Shown here in pieces: positions 45,635-55,418 of a stretch of 64,000 nucleotides of DNA. The stretch comes from Vibrio mediterranei (GTDB lineage: Bacteria > Pseudomonadota > Gammaproteobacteria > Enterobacterales > Vibrionaceae). Numbering within the stretch: position 1 is the stretch's first letter; every line of letters begins with the position of its first letter. The notes under the pieces were generated by a model, which saw only the letters and a list, made by a program, of their open reading frames with translations, searched no databases and was not told where the DNA came from. Location of the stretch: NCBI RefSeq assembly GCF_900088415.1, contig NZ_FLLQ01000003.1, forward strand, positions 248,001 through 312,000. Direction: 5' to 3'. Both the position numbers and the translations under genes were made by a program.

Positions 45635-47152
45635 ATGACTGATGATGTTCAAAATGAAAACCTACAAGAAGAAAACAAGCTGATTGCTGAGCGCCGCGCT
45701 AAATTGGAACAAATCCGAAAGAGCTGCAAGGCGAACGGACATCCGAACGATTTCCGTCGTGATGCGCTTGCTGGTGATCTGCAAAAAGAATTTGGTGAAA
45801 AGAGCAAGGAAGAGCTGGAAGCACTAAACCATGTAGTGTCAATTGCTGGCCGTATCATGGCGAAACGTGGTCCATTCCTTGTGATTCAAGAAACTTCTGG
45901 TCGTATTCAAGCGTATGCTGCAAAAGACGTTCAGAAAGAACTTAAAGAAAAATACCAAGGTCTAGATATCGGTGACATCATCGGTGTGAAAGGCGCGCTT
46001 CACAAATCAGGTAAAGGCGATCTTTACGTAAATATGGAAGAGTATGAGTTGCTAACTAAAGCACTTCGTCCACTTCCTGAGAAGTTCCACGGCCTGACTG
46101 ACCAAGAGATGCGTTACCGTCAGCGTTATGTTGACCTGATCGTAAACGAAGATTCTCGCCAAGCGTTTATTGTACGTTCTAAGCTTGTGTCATCGATTCG
46201 TAACTTCATGAGCTCTAAAGGTTACCTAGAAGTTGAAACGCCAATGATGCACGTGATCCCAGGCGGTGCGACGGCTCGCCCATTCATCACGCACCATAAT
46301 GCACTGGATATCGACATGTACCTACGTGTTGCGCCTGAGCTATACCTGAAGCGTCTAGTTGTTGGCGGTTTTGATCGCGTATTCGAGATCAACCGTAACT
46401 TCCGTAACGAAGGTCTTTCTCCTCGTCACAACCCAGAATTCACAATGATGGAATTCTACCAAGCTTACGCAGACTACAAAGATTTGATGGATCTTACTGA
46501 AGAAATGCTAAGCACAGTTGCGATGGATGTTCTAGGTTCTACTTCAATGCCTTACGGTGATGAGACGGTAGAATTTGGTGGTAAATATGCTCGTATGAGC
46601 ATGTTTGATGCGATCAAACACTACAACCCTGAGCATGAGCAAATTCAAGCGCTAACAGAAGAAGATCTAACTAATCGTGAGCTTATGGTTTCTATCGCGA
46701 AATCAGTACACGTTGAAGTGGAAACGTTCTGGACATGTGGTCAGCTTCTAGAGGAAATCTTTGGTGAAACGGCAGAACCAAAACTGATTCAGCCAACCTT
46801 CATCACGGGTTACCCAGCGGATATTTCTCCATTGGCTCGTCGTAGCGATGATAATCCATTCTTCACAGACCGTTTCGAGTTCTTTATCGGTGGTCGTGAA
46901 GTCGCTAACGGTTTCTCTGAGCTTAACGATGCAGAAGACCAAGACGCTCGCTTTAAAGCACAAGTTGACGCAAAAGACGCAGGTGATGATGAAGCTATGT
47001 ATTACGATGCAGACTACATCACAGCTCTAGAGCACGGTCTACCTCCAACAGCAGGTCAAGGTATTGGTATTGACCGTCTGGCAATGCTGTTTACTAACAC
47101 TCACACGATTCGTGATGTGATTCTGTTCCCAGCAATGCGTCCACAGCAATAA
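45635..47152 (+). CDS. lysS: Lysyl-tRNA synthetase, class II
   Basis: A 505-residue class IIb synthetase. The N-terminal OB-fold anticodon domain (about 55-150, with [12 protein letters not shown]) is followed by the catalytic domain with motif 2 [21 protein letters not shown] and motif 3 GIGIDRLAM near the C-terminus. It charges tRNA-Lys. It starts 34 bp after prfB, as in E. coli, and ends at an intrinsic terminator before vpsR. No anomalies. Confidence 0.97.
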   Translation: MTDDVQNENLQEENKLIAERRAKLEQIRKSCKANGHPNDFRRDALAGDLQKEFGEKSKEELEALNHVVSIAGRIMAKRGPFLVIQETSGRIQAYAAKDVQKELKEKYQGLDIGDIIGVKGALHKSGKGDLYVNMEEYELLTKALRPLPEKFHGLTDQEMRYRQRYVDLIVNEDSRQAFIVRSKLVSSIRNFMSSKGYLEVETPMMHVIPGGATARPFITHHNALDIDMYLRVAPELYLKRLVVGGFDRVFEINRNFRNEGLSPRHNPEFTMMEFYQAYADYKDLMDLTEEMLSTVAMDVLGSTSMPYGDETVEFGGKYARMSMFDAIKHYNPEHEQIQALTEEDLTNRELMVSIAKSVHVEVETFWTCGQLLEEIFGETAEPKLIQPTFITGYPADISPLARRSDDNPFFTDRFEFFIGGREVANGFSELNDAEDQDARFKAQVDAKDAGDDEAMYYDADYITALEHGLPPTAGQGIGIDRLAMLFTNTHTIRDVILFPAMRPQQ

Positions 47153-47176
47153 GCTGAAACGGTGACTCATTCTTAC

Positions 47177-47202
47177 AAAGCCTCTCATTGAGAGGCTTTT
47201 TT
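47177..47202 (+). terminator. lysS terminator
   Basis: AAAGCCTCTC, ATT, GAGAGGCTTT followed by T residues. Confidence 0.88.
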
Positions 47203-47368
47203 CATGCCATATTTCTAAAAATGTTTATAGAAAAGTCATAAATCGTGCACTAGTCTTAATTATGAGACAGTAGCGATTGTGTTAATTGCGATAGTTCTAT
47301 TTGATAGCTATGACGAATTCAATAGAATTAACAAGTTGAATCTAAAAGCAATAATAAGGAATGATGTA

Positions 47369-48697
47369 ATGGGAACCGAGTTTCGGATGGATTCTATCCC
47401 CGGCTCTTTAGTCGTAGTGGGTGGAACCTATGAGCCATGGCTATCTGTATTGGAGCAGGCTGGATGGCGATGCACGCAATGTTCCGACTTGCGAAAAGCC
47501 GATGCCTTGTTTTCAGAAATAGGCCCTTGTATTGGGATTGTAGACTTAACCAGGGATGATTTTAGCCTTAATGGCATTGCGAAACTTGTAAGTACACACA
47601 AGCAAGTTCGTTGGATTGCGTTTATCCGTGAATCGCAGCTGAGTTCGGATACTATTTGCCAATTTATAGTTAACTTCTGTATTGATTTTTTCACTACGCC
47701 TATTCCAGATTCCCGTTTAATGAGCACGATAGGTCACCAGTTAGGAATGCTAAAACTGGAACAAAAAGTGTGGCCTCATAATGGAAATGATAATGACCTT
47801 GGTTTGGTTGGTCAGTCATTACCAGTGAGACGGTTGCGTGATCAAATTAGACGTATCGGCCCCACCGATGTCAGTATAATGATTCATGGCGAAGTTGGAT
47901 CTGGCAAGGAGTCAGTAGCTAAAGCCATTCATCGCTGTTCTGCGCGTTCTCAAAAACCCTTCATCGCCGTCAACTGCCGAGCATTTTCCGACGCGCGTTT
48001 TGAAAATGAATTCTTTGGCATGCATGATGCCGACCGAGCATCGCTTTTAGATCAAGCCTCGGGCGGAACCATTGTTCTAAATGACATTTTTACCTTACCT
48101 CCCAAACAGCAACTTAACCTGCTTAAGTTCTATCAAGATGGTCAAATAGAGACGGCAAAGGGCATCAAAGAATTTGATGTGCGTATTTTAGCAGCGGATA
48201 CATCAGATATTGAAAAAGCACTAGGCGATGGCATGTTCAACGAAGAGCTATTCCATTGCATAAATGTTCTTCGTATCAATGTACCAAGCCTTAAAGAGCG
48301 TGCGACGGACATTGGTTTGCTGGTCAGTCACCATATCGGTCAGTTTGCTAAAGAGTTTAATTCTCCAGTCAAATCTATCGATGATGATGCTCTGAAAACG
48401 TTGACGTATTACCATTGGCCTGGAAATGTGAAAGAGCTGATGAATCAGGTGAAACGTGCGGTGTTGATGACGGAAGAAGAAGTGCTGACCAAAAAGCACT
48501 TTGAATTGCCCGGTACTTTCTCTGGTAAGCGCAGCTTGAAGAGTATTCGAGAACGTTCTGAGCGTGATGCGTTGATCTTAGTGCTAGATAGCCATAATGG
48601 ACAAGTTACACTAGCGGCCAAAGAGTTGGGTATTTCTAGAGCGACGATGTATCGTTTACTCAATAAACATAACCTTATTACTGAAGAGACTGTTTAG
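47369..48697 (+). CDS. vpsR: VpsR-type biofilm response regulator
   Basis: A 442-residue regulator closely resembling V. cholerae VpsR (444), the c-di-GMP-dependent activator of exopolysaccharide genes, and located after lysS as there. Receiver-like domain with Asp59 (GIVDLTRDD), central AAA+ domain with a Walker A-like GEVGSGKES, and C-terminal Fis-type helix-turn-helix (VTLAAKELGISRATMYRLL). The sigma-54-contacting GAFTGA loop is absent (the segment reads FFGMHDADRASLLD), consistent with VpsR acting with sigma-70. The ATG at 47369 has AAGGA upstream; the frame is open further back, but the sequence there is not homologous. Confidence 0.93.
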   Translation: MGTEFRMDSIPGSLVVVGGTYEPWLSVLEQAGWRCTQCSDLRKADALFSEIGPCIGIVDLTRDDFSLNGIAKLVSTHKQVRWIAFIRESQLSSDTICQFIVNFCIDFFTTPIPDSRLMSTIGHQLGMLKLEQKVWPHNGNDNDLGLVGQSLPVRRLRDQIRRIGPTDVSIMIHGEVGSGKESVAKAIHRCSARSQKPFIAVNCRAFSDARFENEFFGMHDADRASLLDQASGGTIVLNDIFTLPPKQQLNLLKFYQDGQIETAKGIKEFDVRILAADTSDIEKALGDGMFNEELFHCINVLRINVPSLKERATDIGLLVSHHIGQFAKEFNSPVKSIDDDALKTLTYYHWPGNVKELMNQVKRAVLMTEEEVLTKKHFELPGTFSGKRSLKSIRERSERDALILVLDSHNGQVTLAAKELGISRATMYRLLNKHNLITEETV

Positions 48698-48714
48698 GTT
48701 TATGTTAATTCAGC

Positions 48715-48740
48715 AAAAAAGGCGCAATAGCGCCTTTTTT
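48715..48740 (+). terminator. vpsR terminator
   Basis: AAAAAA, GGCGC, AATA, GCGCC, TTTTTT. The symmetrical flanks mean it may also stop the convergent sugar operon. Confidence 0.85.
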
Positions 48741-48792
48741 GGTTCATGAAGTTGGTAACGAGCCAATCTGCGACTGAAGTATGAGTAAGTCG

Positions 48793-49398
48793 TTAGAGCA
48801 TTAGAAACAACAGTACAGAAATTACCAAGCCAGCACCTAAGACTAGAGGGTAAGCTTTACCACTGATATCGCGTGCCATTTCAGGTTGTTCCATCGGCGG
48901 TACATCGTTTTCAGTCTCAGCTTGTTGTGACTCTACATTCTCCTCGTCTGAGGAGAGCAGTGCCATAACTTGTTGCTGGCTTGTCGCATTTTGCAGTGCT
49001 TCGCGAAAGTCATCTTCTACTAAAGATGATGTCAACGTAGTCAACACTTCCATATGAGTAGACCCCGCTTCTGCAGGTGGAATTGCGAGTAAAAAGATCA
49101 TAGTCACTGGCTCGTCGCCGTCTAGTCCTTTCCACTGCAGTTCGTTTTTCAACAGCGCACAAGCAAAAACAGGCTCAGTAACGGCAATAGACTTACCATG
49201 AGGAATAGCAAGGTACTCCCCTAAAGCGGTTGGGCCTTCTTCTTCTCGCAGCATAACCGCATCTAAAAACTGCTGTCGGTTTGTCAGTTTTCCTGCTTGG
49301 TCAATACGATCTGTGAGCGCATTAATTGCGCTAAAGCGGTCTTCAAAAACCGCATCCAACATGATCAAATTTTCTGAGGTCAGTTGTGATAAGTTCAT
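48793..49398 (-). CDS. PTS EIIA (fructose/mannitol type) with C-terminal membrane anchor
   Basis: A 201-residue protein. Residues 1-150 form an EIIA-Fru domain with the phosphorylated His in YLAIPHGKS and the following PVTMIFLLAIPP block. A linker rich in Glu, Gln and Pro (about 150-178) leads to a single hydrophobic C-terminal helix (about 183-201, YPLVLGAGLVISVLLFLML), so the domain should be tethered to the inner membrane. It supplies phosphate to the EIIBC encoded at the other end of the operon. In E. coli MngA the IIA domain is fused instead. It is the last gene, 9 bp after the phosphorylase. Confidence 0.87.
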   Translation of the reverse strand: MNLSQLTSENLIMLDAVFEDRFSAINALTDRIDQAGKLTNRQQFLDAVMLREEEGPTALGEYLAIPHGKSIAVTEPVFACALLKNELQWKGLDGDEPVTMIFLLAIPPAEAGSTHMEVLTTLTSSLVEDDFREALQNATSQQQVMALLSSDEENVESQQAETENDVPPMEQPEMARDISGKAYPLVLGAGLVISVLLFLML

Positions 49399-49407
49399 CT
49401 GCGGCTC

Positions 49408-51102
49408 CTATGAGTTTGTTAACCAAACAAATTGATAAGGGTTAAGAGTAAGCTGGGCGTCGAAGGTTGCTCCGGAAACGAGATCTTGACCGCCATTGTC
49501 TAGAGAGACATGTTGTGTGTTTTCAGAAAGGTTAACGATAAAACGAATGGCGTCGTTACCTTCACCTCGTTGTAATCCAAATAACTGCGGTGATAGCTCC
49601 AATACACTTTGTGTAGAGGTAGGCGAGAACGCTTTATGCTGCTTTCGGATATTCAGTAAGCGCACCATTTCTTTGTAGACTTTTTGACGTAGTGAACCCT
49701 CCTCATCCAACTCCGCTTCTAAACTTTCGAGTTCGAATTTCTCTCGGTTAATGCGGCGATTGATACCAGAATCTATCATCCCTTGTAGGTCATTTTCACT
49801 CCCCAACAAACTGTGGTAGTAAATCGCTGGAACGCCAATAAATGACAGCAAAATAGCTTGTGCGGCTAGGAATTTCCTGGATTTGAGTTCAATGTTATCT
49901 TCCGGCTCAGTTATGGCACTTAGATAATTAATATTTAACTCATAAGGTGACTGTGTGCCATCACCATTGTGCTTATAATTGACTCTGCCGCCTTTGCGCT
50001 CAACATGCTCGCACATCATCTGTCGGTCCTCATTAGTGAGGATACCTTCTGTTGGGCGTACACCAATACCATCGTGACTCGCAAGGAAGTTGAAATAGGT
50101 GGTTTTGCGCCCGAGCTTAAGAGATGTGACGGCTTCTTTAGTCAATCCTTCCGCCCACTGCGTGAGAACTTGGCTATCTTGGCATAAGAAAGCATGCAGA
50201 GTTAACGGTGGCAGTGGGAATTGGTACACCATATGAGCCTCATCACCCTGACCGAAGTAAGAAATGTTTTCTTTATGTGGCACGTTGGTTTCGGTAATAA
50301 GTAGGCTACCCGGCATTACCTCATCTAGCACTATACGCCACAATTTGATGATGTTGTGTGCCTCTGGTAAGTGGATGCAACTAGTATTAAGGACTTTCCA
50401 GATAAAGCCGATTGCATCGAGGCGGATGGAGCGGCCACCATTAGCTGCGTACATTAATAAGATATCAATACTTTCTAACAACACCTTTGGTGACTGGAAA
50501 TTAATATCAATTTGGTCGTCAGAAAATGTGGTCCACACATGAGTAGTGTTGCCGTTTGCTTTGGTAAAGGGTGTCAGCAGTGGCAAAGCTCGCGGGCGTG
50601 TAACGCTTGAGTAATCTAATTCAGGGTCACATTCTACAAAATAATCTTGATAAGCTTCATCGCCAGCAAGGAAGCGTTGGAACCAATCGCTGCTCTTAGA
50701 AATATGATTAATGACGCAGTCGTACATGAGGTCAAAGTTTTCTGCCAATGCATTTAGATCTTGCCACTCTCCAAGATTCGGATCGACTTCACGATAATCC
50801 ACTACGCTGAAACCATCGTCTGAGGTATATGGAAACATGGGTAAGATATGGATATTGCTGATAGCTCCGGCAAGATACTTATCCGCAAAACACTTCATGG
50901 TTTGTAACGTAGGTTGTCCTAGTTTCTTGAAGCTATCACCATACGTGATTAAATATGTGCTGTGTTGATCCACCCAATTGGAATATTGTGGTGCTCGCTC
51001 ACGCCATTTCTCCACCAAATTAAGGATGTCGTTGGTCATTGATTCTGCTTTATCTTCGCCGTATAAAGCCGAGACCTTGGTATAGATTCGTTGTTTGATC
51101 AT
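49408..51102 (-). CDS. GH13_18 sugar phosphorylase (glucosylglycerate/sucrose phosphorylase type)
   Basis: A 564-residue cytoplasmic enzyme of the alpha-amylase superfamily. The nucleophile Asp lies in SIRLDAIGFIWK, the acid/base Glu in LLITETNVPH, and the third acid in FLASHDGIGVRP. The pattern and length fit subfamily GH13_18, which includes sucrose phosphorylase (about 500 residues), glucosylglycerate phosphorylase (about 560) and sucrose 6'-phosphate phosphorylase. Its place next to a mannosylglycerate hydrolase favours a glycosylglycerate substrate. Phosphorolysis would give a hexose 1-phosphate and glycerate. It lies 15 bp after mngB. Confidence 0.82.
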   Translation of the reverse strand: MIKQRIYTKVSALYGEDKAESMTNDILNLVEKWRERAPQYSNWVDQHSTYLITYGDSFKKLGQPTLQTMKCFADKYLAGAISNIHILPMFPYTSDDGFSVVDYREVDPNLGEWQDLNALAENFDLMYDCVINHISKSSDWFQRFLAGDEAYQDYFVECDPELDYSSVTRPRALPLLTPFTKANGNTTHVWTTFSDDQIDINFQSPKVLLESIDILLMYAANGGRSIRLDAIGFIWKVLNTSCIHLPEAHNIIKLWRIVLDEVMPGSLLITETNVPHKENISYFGQGDEAHMVYQFPLPPLTLHAFLCQDSQVLTQWAEGLTKEAVTSLKLGRKTTYFNFLASHDGIGVRPTEGILTNEDRQMMCEHVERKGGRVNYKHNGDGTQSPYELNINYLSAITEPEDNIELKSRKFLAAQAILLSFIGVPAIYYHSLLGSENDLQGMIDSGINRRINREKFELESLEAELDEEGSLRQKVYKEMVRLLNIRKQHKAFSPTSTQSVLELSPQLFGLQRGEGNDAIRFIVNLSENTQHVSLDNGGQDLVSGATFDAQLTLNPYQFVWLTNS

Positions 51103-51117
51103 GTAATTGTTCCTAGC

Positions 51118-53748
51118 CTACAACTTAAATTTGAAACTGACACGTAAGTCGATGGTGTTATTTGGTTTAACTTGCCATTGTTGTTCTACTAAATGCTCAC
51201 GATGGTTAACGCGCTCTACCGTGGCAAAGTGTTTAAAGGCGTTGGTATCAAGCTGTATCGTCTGCTCAGTCGGGTTGTAGAGGCGTACGATAATGGCATT
51301 GCTTTCATAGAACGAGTGACCTACGCTGGATAATTGCAGTGCTTGGTTAAGTTCGAATAGACTAAAATGTTGAGCAATTTCATGATTCTCAAAGCGAACT
51401 TGAAAACGCTCAAGACGGTTTTCGAAGCTATTGAGAGTCTGTTTCTGATAACTGAATGGTAAGTCCAGAAACTCTTGCTCCATTTTACGTACGGTCTGAT
51501 GACTAGACTCTTCGGTTAATGCGATAGCAAAGCTGAATGTCATAGCTTTCTGTAATTGAGCATCCGGAGTGTAAACCACGGTGTTGTTGATACCGGAAGC
51601 TCGGCCTGGGCGCCACAAGAGATCATCTTTACCAAGTCGGCCAGTTGACTTAAACAGAGTTAATGCAATGGCGCTTGAGTGTTGTTGTGGTAAAACTTGA
51701 AACTCTTTAATGCCGCGGCCGTTAATGATCATGGCGTGACCTGCATTTTCAATGGCGACAGCACCGTCAGTGGTTTCAATATCAATAGGACATTCGCGGA
51801 ACCGCTCTTGCCAGCCCTCAGTAGATGGTGCAACAGGTCGTTTCATTAATGCAAACGGCTGTGTGCTTCGCGACTCCTCGGCGGCTACATCTGAGTTGAT
51901 GACCACTCGTACTCGGTGGTCAGAAACTTGATTCTCGGTTTCAATATCTACGCGAAGCTGCTGTTCATCACGAAGCAGAGTGAGAGTGATATCAAAGGTT
52001 GCTAATACGGAGTTGTTGCCAGATACACGAGCTTCTAGATCTTTTGGTAAAGCTAGCTGAGCCCTTAAAGCCATGCGCTGTTGTAACTCGCCTTGGTTTA
52101 CTTCTAGCATGCGTAGTTTGGTACAAGTTATTGGTGTATCGCCTGCAAGTGGCGAAAAGTCGTAGGAATCACCATCATCGGCTTGCTCTTCAAAGCTCAG
52201 CAATTGTGTGATTATACGACCTGTACGTTTGTCTTCTAGAGTTAGCTGATCCTCAACGAAACTTACTTTCATAGCTTGGTTTTCAATGAAAAACATATCG
52301 CTGGCTGTGTTATTTTTCTCACTAGCTATTGCGTTAGTCACTTGAAGAACTTGATATCCTAAAGCAGGAAGGTCTTTAACAACTACATTCAGCTCAAATC
52401 TATAGTAAGGCGGGACTTCTACCTCGCGTTCACCATCTTTAGTGACTTCTATAACCTTGCCACCATCTAGAGTCTCGCGACCAAGAACTTCAGTTTCTAA
52501 AGTATTATCACCATCTTTGAGGGTAATATGTTCAGACTTTGAGAAAGCAACCACTCGCGCTACGCCGTTATAGGTGGTTGGGCGAGAATTGAAAATCATT
52601 ACTTCATTGTCTTGGCAAGCTTGGCTTGCGAGTTCTTTCACCACTAGGTTGTATAAACCGTGACAAATTTCTTGAGCTTGTTTTAAGCGGTGCATGATAT
52701 CGGCATTAGTGGCATCGCTGTTGCAGCCCCCCATGCTGTCATGAGCATGACATTCAAGGATTTTTTTCCAGGCGATGTCCACAAGCTCAGTATGTACTTT
52801 GATTCCTTGTGCTTTCGCTATAGCAATCACTACTTCAAGCTTTTTCACTAAAAATTGCTCAATTTCGAAGTTCAGTTTTTTGATGTCGTAACGCACTGAA
52901 CCGATAGTTTTATGAATACGGGTATAGCGTGGCGCTTTAAACTCTCCAAGGTACGTCTCAAACTGTTCGTTATTGTGGCGCAGATATTCAACGAAGTTCT
53001 CCATAGAAGAGATGGTGTAAATATCCTTACTAGGCGAGCGCTCTGTGGCAGCAGCTAACGTTGCCGGAAGATTTGGGTCAATGTTGACTTGATCACCCCC
53101 TGACGGAATAAGCACTTCATCTAGCCCGGATAGCGCTTTGATTTTCTCCACCATAGGGAAGATTTTTTTGTCTAAATGGTCTGGGTCTGGAACAATGTTC
53201 TTGGCCGCTCCATAGCCGTGGACCAAGTTATAAGCGTAGATAGTGTCATCGCCTGGTGATTGCCAGTGGAAATGGGATTTTTTGACTTGTTGGTCGTAAT
53301 CTATACCTCGCCAGAACACGATGTTATCAATACCCATACCTTTAAATAGCGTAGGCATTTGAGCATTGTGACCAAAAGTATCAGGTAAGTAACCTACGGT
53401 CATGCTATGACCCATTTCTTCCGCGATGTGCATACCGTACTTTAGGTTACGGATGATGGACTCTGCACCAACATTGTAAGTGTCCGTTTGAGTGTACCAA
53501 GGCCCAACAAATAACTTACGTTCACGGATTAGCTTACCCATACGTTCACGCATATGAGGGAGTACTTTAAGGTAGTCTTCGACAATGGAAGATTGGCCAT
53601 CTAAGTGATAGCAGCTATAGCTAGATTGGTTTTCTAGTGTCTCTATCACTTTAGTAAAGTTGTAGGTGGCAAGCACGTCACTGTCTTGCTGAGTAAAATA
53701 CCACTCACGATCCCAGTGAGTGTGTGGAATGACATGTACTTTCGCCAT
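51118..53748 (-). CDS. mngB: GH38 alpha-mannosidase, mannosylglycerate hydrolase MngB-like
   Basis: An 876-residue glycosidase (E. coli MngB has 877). The zinc-binding N-terminal HTHWDREW (residues 9-16) and the catalytic-Asp segment VGYLPDTFGHNAQMP are intact, as are RIHKTIGSVRYDIK and ECHAHDSMGGCNSD. MngB splits 2-O-(6-phospho-mannosyl)-D-glycerate, made during PTS uptake, into mannose 6-phosphate and glycerate. The high similarity along the whole length makes the family firm, but whether this copy prefers a mannosyl- or another glycosyl-glycerate is open. It lies about 90 bp after the PTS EIIBC gene and is the second gene of a four-gene operon. Confidence 0.88.
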   Translation of the reverse strand: MAKVHVIPHTHWDREWYFTQQDSDVLATYNFTKVIETLENQSSYSCYHLDGQSSIVEDYLKVLPHMRERMGKLIRERKLFVGPWYTQTDTYNVGAESIIRNLKYGMHIAEEMGHSMTVGYLPDTFGHNAQMPTLFKGMGIDNIVFWRGIDYDQQVKKSHFHWQSPGDDTIYAYNLVHGYGAAKNIVPDPDHLDKKIFPMVEKIKALSGLDEVLIPSGGDQVNIDPNLPATLAAATERSPSKDIYTISSMENFVEYLRHNNEQFETYLGEFKAPRYTRIHKTIGSVRYDIKKLNFEIEQFLVKKLEVVIAIAKAQGIKVHTELVDIAWKKILECHAHDSMGGCNSDATNADIMHRLKQAQEICHGLYNLVVKELASQACQDNEVMIFNSRPTTYNGVARVVAFSKSEHITLKDGDNTLETEVLGRETLDGGKVIEVTKDGEREVEVPPYYRFELNVVVKDLPALGYQVLQVTNAIASEKNNTASDMFFIENQAMKVSFVEDQLTLEDKRTGRIITQLLSFEEQADDGDSYDFSPLAGDTPITCTKLRMLEVNQGELQQRMALRAQLALPKDLEARVSGNNSVLATFDITLTLLRDEQQLRVDIETENQVSDHRVRVVINSDVAAEESRSTQPFALMKRPVAPSTEGWQERFRECPIDIETTDGAVAIENAGHAMIINGRGIKEFQVLPQQHSSAIALTLFKSTGRLGKDDLLWRPGRASGINNTVVYTPDAQLQKAMTFSFAIALTEESSHQTVRKMEQEFLDLPFSYQKQTLNSFENRLERFQVRFENHEIAQHFSLFELNQALQLSSVGHSFYESNAIIVRLYNPTEQTIQLDTNAFKHFATVERVNHREHLVEQQWQVKPNNTIDLRVSFKFKL

Positions 53749-53839
53749 GGGAAAATCTCTTTAACTGGTCTATCTAACTGCGATTAAGCAAGTTCAATAT
53801 GAGAAGAATAAGGGGACGAGCATGTCGTCCCAGTGACGT

Positions 53840-55243
53840 TTATGCGTTTGAAGTATCTGGCTTAGTGCATAGCAGTAGAGCGAGTGCGATAAAACCTGAA
53901 CCAATTAATACTGAAATGGTATAGCTGATTGGGTCAGAGGATAGGAACCAACCCCAAACAGCCGGTAATGGTAGGTCTTGCCAGACGTTAAGTAAGACGC
54001 CGACTTGTGTACCTATGATTGAACCTAGGATCATAATTGGAATCATTTTCGGGTTCTTAAGAATAAATGGAATTGCACCCTCTGAAATACCAATCAAGCC
54101 AAGCATTAAAGAGGTTTTGCCAACCGTTTGTTCTTCACTAGAGAAAACCGGTTTACGGAACTTGCCGTCAAGCATTGCGGCGATACCAACCCCAATTGGT
54201 GGGATAACAATACCCAGTTCACGAGCTAATAAATCGAAACCTTCACCCATACCGTTAAGACCAAGAGCTACTGAACCAGCTGCTTTGTTGATAGGGCCAC
54301 CTAGGTCAAAGGCTGTACCTGCGGCAATCACCATTGAGTAGATGCCTCGTCCAGCATCACCAGCCTGGGTGAACAACTCGATCATTGCCATATTCAACGC
54401 GCCAAAAAACGGATTGATGGCATACTCCATAGTGAGCACCATGACCACACCAGTAATAGCTGGTACCAGTAACATGGTTTTCAGGGTAGTAAGCTCGGTC
54501 TTCACCTTAATTGTGTCATTAAGGTAACGAACTAGATAACCGACTAAGAAACCGATAGCTATAGCCCCAAAGAAGCCTGAAGGAGCCCAGCCTTCAAGGT
54601 CGAAGAAGCGTTTGTACACTTCATCACTCATGATGCCGCCAATAAACGCTGGAATAAGAGCTGGTTTTCCTGCTATCGAATAAGCCAAGTATGCCGCGAA
54701 AATGGGGTACATAAACTTGATGGTCATGAAACCAAGCTTGTCGAGAGTTTGAATTGGCGTACCTGAGATATCAATGAATTCACCAGTAATCTTCGCTACT
54801 GCCATCAGCAAACCACCTAGTACTACGACAGGCAGCATATAACTGATACCTGTCATGATATGGCCGATGGCAACTTGGTAGGCTGAGCGTTGTTCTTCGA
54901 CTACATGAGTACTTGTATTGTTCTTTTGCTTGCCGAGGTTGAAGACAGTTGGCAGTAAATCGTCAACGCGTTTGATGAGTTCTTGGGTGCGGACTTTGAG
55001 TGGGTTTGCATTATCAAATCGTTCCATTTCCATGATTGGGACGTCGATCGCGAGTACAACGCCATCTGCGGTTGCAATGTCGTGGGCGGTTAGTTTGTTC
55101 TTTACACCATCACTGCCTTGAGTTTCAACTTTGACTTCATAGCCTTGTTGTTCTGCCCAGCTTTGGATTTTCTTTGCAGCCATAAAGGTGTGCGCAATGC
55201 CAGTAGGGCAAGCGGTTACTGCAACGATTTTCTTCTTCGCCAT
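53840..55243 (-). CDS. PTS fructose-family EIIBC permease
   Basis: A 467-residue sugar permease-phosphotransferase. The N-terminal IIB domain (about residues 1-100) has the phospho-Cys in AVTACPTGIAHTFMAA. The IIC domain (about 120-465) has some nine hydrophobic helices and the fructose-family stretch ALIPAFIGGIMSD. It lacks a IIA domain, which is provided by the separate membrane-anchored protein at the operon's end. The arrangement corresponds to E. coli MngA minus IIA. It is the first gene of the operon, transcribed divergently from an RpiR regulator. Confidence 0.88.
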   Translation of the reverse strand: MAKKKIVAVTACPTGIAHTFMAAKKIQSWAEQQGYEVKVETQGSDGVKNKLTAHDIATADGVVLAIDVPIMEMERFDNANPLKVRTQELIKRVDDLLPTVFNLGKQKNNTSTHVVEEQRSAYQVAIGHIMTGISYMLPVVVLGGLLMAVAKITGEFIDISGTPIQTLDKLGFMTIKFMYPIFAAYLAYSIAGKPALIPAFIGGIMSDEVYKRFFDLEGWAPSGFFGAIAIGFLVGYLVRYLNDTIKVKTELTTLKTMLLVPAITGVVMVLTMEYAINPFFGALNMAMIELFTQAGDAGRGIYSMVIAAGTAFDLGGPINKAAGSVALGLNGMGEGFDLLARELGIVIPPIGVGIAAMLDGKFRKPVFSSEEQTVGKTSLMLGLIGISEGAIPFILKNPKMIPIMILGSIIGTQVGVLLNVWQDLPLPAVWGWFLSSDPISYTISVLIGSGFIALALLLCTKPDTSNA

Positions 55244-55294
55244 GGTTGTTCACCGTTGTAATTATTTAACTGCTCGCAGTATATTTTTCCGCGA

Positions 55295-55328
55295 AGTATC
55301 AAGATACTGTTTCATGGTACAAGCCATG
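55295..55328. promoter_or_regulatory. Palindromes in the divergent promoter region of the sugar operon
   Basis: AGTATC-AA-GATACT (55295-55308) is a perfect inverted repeat, followed by CATGG-TACAAG-CCATG (55313-55328). A further GATACT half-site is at 55335. They lie between EIIBC and the RpiR gene and are the likely operators. Confidence 0.5.
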
Positions 55329-55418
55329 TATGACGATACTTTTGTGAGACTCATCAAGGAAAAAAACGTCATTTTCGCGCCTAATAATAGTTAAACCGTT
55401 TCTAATTAAGTGTAAGCG

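Noticed and set aside
47279..47368. 30-codon N-terminal extension of vpsR
   Set aside because: Non-homologous; the ATG at 47369 has AAGGA upstream and matches VpsR length.
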